A stretch of DNA of 6,568 bases, from positions 1 through 6,568 of the forward strand of contig CALJHI010000102.1 in assembly GCA_938075575.1 (NCBI GenBank). Reading direction: 5' to 3'. Made by a program: the position numbers and the translations under genes. The DNA comes from an uncultured SAR86 cluster bacterium. Lineage in GTDB: Bacteria; Pseudomonadota; Gammaproteobacteria; Magnimaribacterales; D2472. Under the pieces are notes generated by a model that ran no database searches, was not told the origin of the DNA, and saw only the letters and a program-made list of their open reading frames with translations. This document shows positions 1 to 5,366 of this stretch, piece by piece (position 1 is the first letter of the stretch; each line of letters starts with the position of its first letter).

Positions 1-369
1 ATATCTTTTAACACCCTGTCAGCAGATTCTGAAGAGGTTGAAATAAGCCCTAATGATGTATGGGTGCTGGATGCTAAAAGTAATAGGTTTATCGGCAGCG
101 GAGAGGTATTATTTCAAATGCCTCAAGATGCTCTTCATACATATCGTGGAAGAGAATATGGAGATTGGAATGAATTTGCCTTTATCGATTCTAGAAAGTT
201 AATAAAACTTAAAACAGGATATAAAGTCGAGATTCTAGAGCCTTACTTTAATGAAGATATTTTTAAAGTTAAGTTGCTTGATGGTTTTTATAAAAATAAG
301 ATATATTTTGTAATTACAGATGATTTATTAAGAAAGTATAAAAAATTGGAGTTAAACAATGAAAAATAA
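1..369 (+). CDS. hypothetical protein, 3' end only (possible SH3-like C-terminal region)
   Basis: The reading frame is open from the first base to a TAA at 367-369, giving 122 visible residues, so the gene starts left of the window. A GTG at 64 is in frame, but the translation upstream of it still reads like protein, so I treat the gene as 5'-truncated by the window edge rather than starting there. I do not recognise the family. The visible part is mixed polar and aromatic with no membrane segment. Near its end, the stretch TGYKVEIL...FKVKLLDGFYKNKIYFV...DDL alternates hydrophobic residues and resembles the strand pattern of small SH3-like barrels, which is only a suggestion. The stop overlaps the start of the lipoprotein gene by 11 bases, which implies translational coupling and a shared transcript. 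An envelope role is possible from that neighbour but is not shown. Confidence 0.75.
   Translation: MSFNTLSADSEEVEISPNDVWVLDAKSNRFIGSGEVLFQMPQDALHTYRGREYGDWNEFAFIDSRKLIKLKTGYKVEILEPYFNEDIFKVKLLDGFYKNKIYFVITDDLLRKYKKLELNNEK
348..351 (+). promoter_or_regulatory. Shine-Dalgarno site of the lipoprotein gene
   Basis: GGAG sits seven bases before the ATG at 359, inside the last codons of the upstream gene. It is one of the clearest ribosome-binding sites in the window and fixes the lipoprotein start, even though that start overlaps the previous gene. Confidence 0.6.
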
Positions 370-820
370 TATTTTAGTTATAGTTACTGCTGGAATTTTG
401 GTTACAAGCTGTGTCAATATCTCACAACAGCCCAATGTTGTATCTAGGAGCGATGTTCAAAAACAGCAAATGATTACTCTTGGTACAATTATCGATATCA
501 CCAATGTTACCATTGAGGGCGATAGAAGATTAGGCGCTGTAACAGGAGCGGCAATAGGAGGGGTTGCAGGTAAAAATGTTACTGATTCAGAAACTGAATC
601 AGATATAGCTTCAGTTATTGGAGCTCTTGCAGGAAGTGCAATTGGAGCTAACTTAGGCTCATCTATGACTAAGAAAAATGGAGTTGAGCTTCTAATTGAA
701 ACTAATTCAGGAAGATTAGTCTCAATAATTCAAGAAGTTAGTGATATAAGGTTTGAAAAAAATCAGAAGGTAAGAATTATAAAAAGAAATGGAAAATCAA
801 GAGTATTGCCAACAGAGTAG
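359..820 (+). CDS. glycine-zipper outer-membrane lipoprotein, SlyB / 17 kDa surface antigen type
   Basis: This 153-residue protein begins with a short basic start, a hydrophobic stretch and a lipobox V15-T16-S17-C18. It should therefore be cleaved before Cys18 and lipid-anchored. Residues about 58-71 (GAVTGAAIGGVAG) and 86-100 (VIGALAGSAIGANLG) are two glycine-zipper segments with small residues at four-residue spacing. They are separated by an acidic linker (DSETESD, 76-82). A C-terminal beta-rich part follows (about 107-150). This order, and the length, match SlyB/Pcp-like lipoproteins (about 155 residues), which sit in the outer membrane and are linked to envelope integrity. The GGAG at 348-351 supports the start. 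The gene overlaps the unknown gene upstream and its stop directly abuts the recX start. The family call is firm; equivalence to SlyB itself is an inference, so I give no symbol. Confidence 0.85.
   Translation: MKNNILVIVTAGILVTSCVNISQQPNVVSRSDVQKQQMITLGTIIDITNVTIEGDRRLGAVTGAAIGGVAGKNVTDSETESDIASVIGALAGSAIGANLGSSMTKKNGVELLIETNSGRLVSIIQEVSDIRFEKNQKVRIIKRNGKSRVLPTE
582..602 (+). repeat. perfect 9-bp inverted repeat with 3-base loop
   Basis: CTGATTCAG (582-590) and CTGAATCAG (594-602) are exact reverse complements around AAA. They lie within the codons for the acidic linker between the two glycine zippers. No T-run follows, so it is not an intrinsic terminator. It may simply reflect the repetitive Asp/Ser/Glu codons, but an mRNA hairpin here is plausible. 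Confidence 0.6.
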
Positions 821-1261
821 ATGCCCCAAGATAACTTTTCGGATATTTATAATAAAGCTTTAGATATTTTATCTAGAAGAGAGCATTCCAAAAAAGAAGT
901 ATTTCAAAAATTGAAAAGCAAGTTTTCAGAATCAGATTTAATTAATGATGTTATCTCCAAACTTCTCGATAACAACTTGATAGATGATAAAAGATTTGCA
1001 GAGCATTATGTAGCTGCTAGAAAAAGAAAAGGCTTTGGATCTAAAAAAATTGGATATGAGCTGATGACAAAAGGTATCGATGAATCTATTTCAACATTAG
1101 TTATCAATGAATCTGGTGATTGGGATTCTTTAGCAAGTAATGTTTTTCATAAAAAATTTAAAAGCGGTATATCTGATGATTTTAAGATTAAAGCAAAGCA
1201 AAAAAATTTTTTAATAAATAGAGGCTTCTCATTTGAAGAAATTGAATCAGTTTTTAACTAG
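821..1261 (+). CDS. recX: regulatory protein RecX (RecA modulator)
   Basis: RecX proteins bind RecA filaments in the cytoplasm and limit their extension and activity. This 146-residue protein is all-helical with the typical three-helix repeats. The family's N-terminal pattern AL..LSRREHS..EV..KL is at residues 13-31, and the hallmark NLIDDKRFAEHYV.ARK.KGFG..KI.YEL..KGI is at 52-86. It is somewhat shorter than E. coli RecX (166 residues), with the difference near the C-terminus, where a final helix (RGFSFEEIESVF) is still present. The ATG directly follows the lipoprotein stop (TAGATG) with only a weak AGAG before it, so translation is probably coupled. recX is normally downstream of recA; here recA is not adjacent, and recX heads a recX-dnaX-recR group instead. 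Confidence 0.93.
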   Translation: MPQDNFSDIYNKALDILSRREHSKKEVFQKLKSKFSESDLINDVISKLLDNNLIDDKRFAEHYVAARKRKGFGSKKIGYELMTKGIDESISTLVINESGDWDSLASNVFHKKFKSGISDDFKIKAKQKNFLINRGFSFEEIESVFN

Positions 1262-1282
1262 GTCATGTTATGATCAGCCCAT

Positions 1283-2893
1283 ATGTCTTATGAGGTTTTA
1301 GCAAGAAAGTATAGACCATCTAACTTTGATGAGGTTGTTGGTCAATCACATATAATTAAAGCACTTTCCAATAGTATTTCTCAAAATAAAATTCATCAAG
1401 CCTATATCTTTTCTGGTACTAGAGGTGTAGGTAAAACAACTTTGGCAAGAATTTTGTCTAAATGTCTCAATTGTTTATCTGAATCTGGGCCTGTCGCATC
1501 TCCCTGCAATAATTGTAATTCTTGCAATGAAATTAAAGACGGTAGGCATTTAGATTTTCTTGAAATTGATGCTGCATCAAAAACAGGCGTTGATGATATG
1601 AGAGATTTGCTTGAGACTGTTCAATATAAGCCATCAACAGGAAGATATAAGATATATTTAATAGACGAAGTACATATGCTTTCTACGAGTAGCTTCAATG
1701 CCCTCTTGAAAACTTTAGAAGAACCTCCTTCTCATGTGGTATTTATATTTGCTACCACAGACCCTGATAAAATTCCAAAAACTGTTCAATCAAGATGTTT
1801 GCAGTTAAATTTAAAAACAATAGGAAAAAAAGCTCTTGAAGAACACCTCCTAAATGTGGTTGAGTCAGAGGGTATAGAAAACGATATAACATCATTAAGT
1901 TTAATCTCTGAATCTGCTCAGGGCTCAGTAAGAGATGCATTAACACTTTTAGATCAATCAATAGCACATGGTAACGGGATTCTTGATGAGAAAAGTGTTA
2001 AAAATCTTTTAGGTACTATTGATGGTTCATTGATAAGTGATCTAATTTTATTCATCTTAGAAGGCAATGCTGAAAGGGCATTTGGAGTATTTTACAAAAT
2101 AGAAGAGCTCAATCCTGAATATGAAAATGTGCTCAAACATATAATCTCTTTTATTCATAAAATTTCTATTGAGCAATTTCTTCAAAATTCTAATAATGAT
2201 GATATTAAAGAAATAGCTAGCAAATCAGACAAAGAATTTATTCAATTGATTTATGAGATTGCTGTAAGTGCATATTCAAAATTCAGTATTCATCCTGACC
2301 CTAAAGAGGCTCTAGAAATATGCCTTCTTCGAATGTTAGCCTTTAATCCTATAGCAAACATTCATGAAAATTCCTCTTCAGTTAAAGATAACGTAATTGA
2401 AAAAAAAAAATTAATTGATGATAAGGAAGGTAGTAAATCAAAAGACTTAACTAAAAAGAAAATTGAAACTCCTTCAAAAGAAATAATAATAGATAATTTA
2501 ACTCCTTCCAAGATTGAATCAAATGAACAATGGATTGAGTTTTTTAATACCTTAAAGATGAGCGTTTTTGCAAAAAACTATTTTGGTCACCTTGTGTTTT
2601 CTAAAATGGATAGTAATAAAATTTTTCTTGAAGGAGATATTGAAAAAAATAGCATTCCATCCAATGTCAAAAAAGAATTTGAAGAACTATGCTCTAAAAT
2701 ATTTGATATGGATATTAAAATTAGCTTAAATCAATCTAATGTAAAAGGAGGACCTCTTTTTATCAAGGAGCAAGAGGATGTTTTGAGACAAACTCAAGCA
2801 GAATCAAAGATTAAAAGCGATGACTCGATAAAAGATTTTATGAATAAATTTGATGCTTCGTTAAAAGAAAAATCAATCAAGCCACTTAATTGA
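1283..2893 (+). CDS. dnaX: DNA polymerase III subunit tau/gamma (clamp loader)
   Basis: This is the AAA+ ATPase subunit that loads the beta clamp and, as tau, couples polymerase to helicase. Residues about 1-220 hold the ATPase. Walker A is GTRGVGKT at 45-52. The zinc-binding cysteines are C64, C75, C78 and C81. Walker B is LIDEVHM at 126-132, and the SRC motif is S170-C172. A sensor-2 region GSVRDALTLLDQ follows, and the collar domain ends near LLRMLAFNP (348-356). A lysine/acid-rich linker (about 373-405) then leads to the tau-specific C-terminal domain, starting near W417 and closing with the typical D.SIKDFMNKFDA.L...SIKPL ending. At 536 residues it is shorter than E. coli tau (643), mainly through a shorter linker region. 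The ATG at 1283 is the first start after an in-frame TGA at 1271-1273 and has no evident Shine-Dalgarno site. An A11 run in the linker may generate a short gamma form (listed separately). Confidence 0.97.
   Translation: MSYEVLARKYRPSNFDEVVGQSHIIKALSNSISQNKIHQAYIFSGTRGVGKTTLARILSKCLNCLSESGPVASPCNNCNSCNEIKDGRHLDFLEIDAASKTGVDDMRDLLETVQYKPSTGRYKIYLIDEVHMLSTSSFNALLKTLEEPPSHVVFIFATTDPDKIPKTVQSRCLQLNLKTIGKKALEEHLLNVVESEGIENDITSLSLISESAQGSVRDALTLLDQSIAHGNGILDEKSVKNLLGTIDGSLISDLILFILEGNAERAFGVFYKIEELNPEYENVLKHIISFIHKISIEQFLQNSNNDDIKEIASKSDKEFIQLIYEIAVSAYSKFSIHPDPKEALEICLLRMLAFNPIANIHENSSSVKDNVIEKKKLIDDKEGSKSKDLTKKKIETPSKEIIIDNLTPSKIESNEQWIEFFNTLKMSVFAKNYFGHLVFSKMDSNKIFLEGDIEKNSIPSNVKKEFEELCSKIFDMDIKISLNQSNVKGGPLFIKEQEDVLRQTQAESKIKSDDSIKDFMNKFDASLKEKSIKPLN
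2400..2410 (+). other. A11 homopolymer in dnaX: candidate programmed frameshift or transcriptional slippage site
   Basis: Eleven consecutive A residues span codons E373-K376 of dnaX, the longest homopolymer in the window. A -1 ribosomal slip, or one extra A in the transcript, gives K-K-K-I-N and then TGA at 2416-2418, a product of 378 residues. A +1 slip, or one missing A, reaches TAA at 2412-2414, giving about 376 residues. Either product keeps the ATPase and collar domains and loses the tau-specific C-terminus, as gamma does. E. coli makes gamma by -1 frameshifting at A AAA AAG, and Thermus thermophilus makes it by transcriptional slippage on an A run; both are established. I see no strong internal Shine-Dalgarno site upstream and no convincing hairpin just downstream, so slippage of the Thermus kind seems the better fit. 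Function is inferred. Confidence 0.6.
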
Positions 2894-2894
2894 A

Positions 2895-3491
2895 ATGCAT
2901 AAAGATCTACTCAATGATTTAATAAACTCCCTAACAATTCTTCCAGGTGTAGGTAAAAAATCTGCTCAGAGAATGGCTTTATATTTATTAGATAAAAATA
3001 AAGATGGAGCATCTCTTCTATCAAAAACTCTTCAGGATGCAGTAAATTCAATTGATAGATGTAAAAGATGTAGAATGTTAACCTCGAATGACTATTGCAA
3101 AGTCTGCTCAGACTCTTCTCGAGATCAATCAAGTATATGTATTATCGAGAATCCATCTGACATGCTTGCCATTGAATCTACTGGGGGCTTCAGGGGAAAG
3201 TATTTTGTTTTACTCGGTAGACTGTCCCCAATTGATGGAGTTGGCCCAGAGGATTTGGGAATAGATCAGTTACTAAATTTAATAAAAAACGAAGAAATTA
3301 CAGAAGTTATTTTAGCAACAAGCTCAACTGTCGAAGGAGATGCTACTGCTATTTTTATCAAAGACCATATAAAAGATGTTAGAGTTTCAAGAATTTCATA
3401 TGGAATACCAATCGGTGGGGAGCTAGAATATGTTGATGGAAATACAATTGCCAGAGCTATACAAGGGAGAATTGAGATAAATGTCGATTAA
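2895..3491 (+). CDS. recR: recombination mediator RecR
   Basis: RecR works with RecO (and RecF) to load RecA onto SSB-coated single-stranded DNA at gaps. The 198-residue length is close to E. coli RecR (201). The domains are in the expected order. A helix-hairpin-helix (LPGVGKKSAQRMALYLL) is at 16-32. A four-cysteine zinc site is at C56, C59, C68 and C71. A Toprim domain begins at ICIIENPSDMLAIE (81-94), with the family block YFVLLGRLSPIDGVGP at 103-118. A C-terminal GIPIGGELEYVDG.T.A.A..GR-like block closes it. The usual ATNPTVEGEATA segment reads ATSSTVEGDATA (141-152), a mild departure. The ATG lies one base after the dnaX TGA with no Shine-Dalgarno site, so coupled re-initiation is likely. 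The ybaB/ebfC gene that often separates dnaX and recR is absent. Confidence 0.96.
   Translation: MHKDLLNDLINSLTILPGVGKKSAQRMALYLLDKNKDGASLLSKTLQDAVNSIDRCKRCRMLTSNDYCKVCSDSSRDQSSICIIENPSDMLAIESTGGFRGKYFVLLGRLSPIDGVGPEDLGIDQLLNLIKNEEITEVILATSSTVEGDATAIFIKDHIKDVRVSRISYGIPIGGELEYVDGNTIARAIQGRIEINVD
3463..3469 (+). promoter_or_regulatory. Shine-Dalgarno site of dcd within the recR 3' end
   Basis: AAGGGAG lies 11 bases before the dcd ATG at 3481, with a nearer GAG at 3474-3476. Both are inside recR codons. They support the ATG at 3481 over the later in-frame Met12. Confidence 0.45.
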
Positions 3492-4050
3492 ATCAGATAA
3501 GTGGATTAAAAAGATGTCCTTATCGGAGGAAATGATTCAACCATTTTCTGAAAACCAAATTAGAGTTGATGATAAAGGAAATAAGCTTATTTCTTATGGT
3601 GTATCAAGTTTTGGTTATGATGTAAGGTGCTCAAATGAATTTAAAGTTTTTACTAATATTCATTCAGCTATTGTGGATCCAAAAAAATTTGATGCGAATA
3701 GTTTTGTTGATGTCACATCTGATGTCTGTGTTATCCCTCCAAATTCATTTGCTCTTGCAAGAACAATTGAGTACTTCAAAATACCAAGAAAGGTTTTAAC
3801 TATATGTTTGGGTAAATCTACATATGCTAGGTGTGGAATTATTGTCAACGTAACTCCATTAGAGCCTGAATGGGAAGGTCACGTCACCTTAGAGTTCTCT
3901 AATACAACAAATTTGCCTGCTAAAATTTATGCAGGTGAGGGTGTTGCTCAGATGATATTCTTAGAGTCTGATGAGGATTGTGAAGTAAGTTACAAGGATA
4001 GGGGTGGTAAATATCAAGGGCAAACTGGAGTAACGCTACCCAAGACTTAA
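3481..4050 (+). CDS. dcd: dCTP deaminase
   Basis: Dcd converts dCTP to dUTP plus ammonia, feeding dUTPase and then thymidylate synthesis. The 189-residue protein shows the family blocks SYGVSSFGYDVR (38-49), GKSTYARCGIIVNVTPLEP (111-129) and the catalytic strand HVTLEFSN, with the general-base glutamate at E138, the same number as in E. coli Dcd. The glycine-rich GEGVAQMIFLES (152-163) and the C-terminal YKDRGGKYQGQTG tail that closes over nucleotide are also present. The wording (MSIKSDKWI at the start, EPEWEGH before the catalytic strand) resembles the version seen in beta- and alphaproteobacteria more than that of E. coli. It overlaps recR by 11 bases and is the last gene of the plus-strand series. 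It lacks obvious extra domains, so it is probably a plain deaminase and not a fused deaminase-dUTPase, although that distinction is hard to make by eye. Confidence 0.95.
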   Translation: MSIKSDKWIKKMSLSEEMIQPFSENQIRVDDKGNKLISYGVSSFGYDVRCSNEFKVFTNIHSAIVDPKKFDANSFVDVTSDVCVIPPNSFALARTIEYFKIPRKVLTICLGKSTYARCGIIVNVTPLEPEWEGHVTLEFSNTTNLPAKIYAGEGVAQMIFLESDEDCEVSYKDRGGKYQGQTGVTLPKT

Positions 4051-4719
4051 TATTTTTTCCAAAGTAAGCATATTAGTTCTTTTTGGACCCACATCCTTAA
4101 TCTCAATAAACATATAATCTAGTTCTTTGGCCATAAGGTAAGTTGTTTTTCTATCTCCATTATCCCTAATTCTTGTAAGTTCTATACAAGAATAAAGTTC
4201 ATCGCCAATATAACACTCTTTATTTTCTGAAGTAATTGAATACAAATTTGGTTCAACTGAACCATTTTCGATTTCTAAGAGATCTAGGCTAAATTTATCT
4301 TTACCCTGCATAACATTAATTCTTATCTGGATCTGAGCATTAAGAGGATCAAGTACGTTAACTTCAGGCATCTCAACCTCCCACTCATCTCTTCCGCTTG
4401 AACGCATTTTTTTTGCATTATTATCAATATATATTTCTTGATCTCGATTAACAAAACCTGGCTTAACCTCAATAATATAGCTTTCAGTTTTGACAGAGTT
4501 ATCTTGTATATAAAAGTTTGTTTCAAAATAAAGTCTAGCTAGAGCACTCTTGGCCTTAAAGGTTAACGATGAATTTCCTTCTGTATCTATATTAAGTTTT
4601 CTTATCCCCTTTAAATTAACCTCTGATGACTTAAATCTATACTCAGCTTCATAATTTTCAACAGCATGCAAACTCAAAGAAAGAAGCAATGTAGAAAAAA
4701 CTAAATATTTAAATCTCAT
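4036..4719 (-). CDS. exported DUF3108 family protein
   Basis: The 227-residue product starts with a basic, hydrophobic signal peptide (MRFKYLVFSTLLLSLSLHA). Likely cleavage is after A19, placing the protein in the periplasm or outer envelope. The rest is rich in alternating strands. It has the DUF3108 pattern: an N-terminal YEAEYRFKSSEVNLKGIRKL strand pair, a central D-PLNAQIQIR segment and the C-terminal ELTRIRDNGDRKTTYLMAKELDYMFIEIK block. Two cysteines (C169, C178) in the CYIGDELYSC loop could form a disulfide after export. The family has no settled biochemical role and often sits beside purN in gammaproteobacteria. The gene overlaps purN by 11 bases and its stop lies inside the dcd coding region on the other strand. 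No Shine-Dalgarno site is evident, so it probably depends on purN translation. Confidence 0.85.
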   Translation of the reverse strand: MRFKYLVFSTLLLSLSLHAVENYEAEYRFKSSEVNLKGIRKLNIDTEGNSSLTFKAKSALARLYFETNFYIQDNSVKTESYIIEVKPGFVNRDQEIYIDNNAKKMRSSGRDEWEVEMPEVNVLDPLNAQIQIRINVMQGKDKFSLDLLEIENGSVEPNLYSITSENKECYIGDELYSCIELTRIRDNGDRKTTYLMAKELDYMFIEIKDVGPKRTNMLTLEKILSLG

Positions 4720-5359
4720 AATCTTTTTTAATTATGTCATCCTTTACGTCAATATCTTTATATATGATCTTATTTAAAGCGATATCAAAATAAATTTTTT
4801 CATCGCATATATATTTTATGACAAGTGGATATATCAAATGTTCAACTTTATGAATTCTTTTAATAAGAGTGCTAACTTCATCATTGTTTATAACTATTCT
4901 ACCCTGAGCTATTAAAGGACCTCCGTCAAGAACTGGGGAGACATAATGAACAGAAACGCCATGACACTTATCTTTATTATTTATGGCTTTCTGATGAGTA
5001 TCCAAACCCGGGTAAAGTGGCAGTAAGGAGGGGTGTATATTTAAAATCTTGCCTTTAAAGTAATTTGGAATTATTGGAGTGAGAATTCTCATAAATCCAG
5101 CCATTATAATGAGGTCTGGGTTGAGTGATGAAAGTCTTTTCAGAAGAGCTTTGTCATACATGTCTCTAGTTTTATATAATCTGTGGTCTAAAACAAAAGT
5201 ATTAATATTTGCATTTTTAGCTCTCGTTAAACCAAATGCCCCATTTTCATTTGATATAACCTCAACGATCTCCCCTTTAATATTTTTTGAATTGATATTA
5301 TCAATTATAGATTGAAGGTTTGAACCGCTGCCTGAAATGAGCACAATAATTTTTTTCAT
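4709..5359 (-). CDS. purN: phosphoribosylglycinamide formyltransferase (GART)
   Basis: PurN transfers the formyl group of 10-formyltetrahydrofolate to glycinamide ribonucleotide, the third step of de novo purine synthesis. The 216-residue length is close to E. coli PurN (212). The phosphate-binding loop SGSGSNLQ is at 9-16, and the folate-side segment IIMAGFMRIL is at 84-93. The catalytic triad residues are N107 and H109 in ILNIHPSLLP, and D145 in the SPVLDGGPLI segment. The C-terminal tail is lysine- and isoleucine-rich and looks less conserved. The ATG lies seven bases after the purM stop and the 3' end overlaps the DUF3108 gene by 11 bases, so all three are probably one transcript. There is no clear Shine-Dalgarno site. 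PurN needs folate, unlike the formate-using PurT. Confidence 0.96.
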   Translation of the reverse strand: MKKIIVLISGSGSNLQSIIDNINSKNIKGEIVEVISNENGAFGLTRAKNANINTFVLDHRLYKTRDMYDKALLKRLSSLNPDLIIMAGFMRILTPIIPNYFKGKILNIHPSLLPLYPGLDTHQKAINNKDKCHGVSVHYVSPVLDGGPLIAQGRIVINNDEVSTLIKRIHKVEHLIYPLVIKYICDEKIYFDIALNKIIYKDIDVKDDIIKKDYEI

Positions 5360-5366
5360 CTTATTG

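Noticed and set aside
409..430. LexA-like CTGT...ACAG pair upstream of recX
   Set aside because: The half-sites are 14 bases apart and not the 8 of the gammaproteobacterial SOS box, and they lie in the lipoprotein signal-peptide codons.
1752..1967. Minus-strand open frame of 71 codons within dnaX
   Set aside because: It lies wholly opposite the conserved AAA+ region, has no ribosome-binding site and its leucine-rich translation resembles no family.
2453..2461. TAAAAAG in the dnaX linker as an E. coli-type slippery heptamer
   Set aside because: It lacks the first A of A AAA AAG, and the longer A11 run upstream is the stronger site.
2425..2509. Long-range pairing GGAAGG/CCTTCC downstream of the dnaX A11 run as a frameshift stimulator
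   Set aside because: There are only six pairs around a 73-base loop, too weak and distant to be credible.
2911..3132. Minus-strand open frame of 73 codons within recR
   Set aside because: It is opposite conserved HhH and zinc-site codons and has no independent support.
4002..4058. Possible intrinsic terminator for dcd (stem GGGTGGT/GCTACCC followed by T6)
   Set aside because: The stem has two wobble pairs and a 26-base loop, and the T-run lies 11 bases beyond it, so it does not have terminator geometry.
5079..5315. Plus-strand open frame of 78 codons opposite purN
   Set aside because: It is a shadow of well-conserved purN codons, including the phosphate-loop half.
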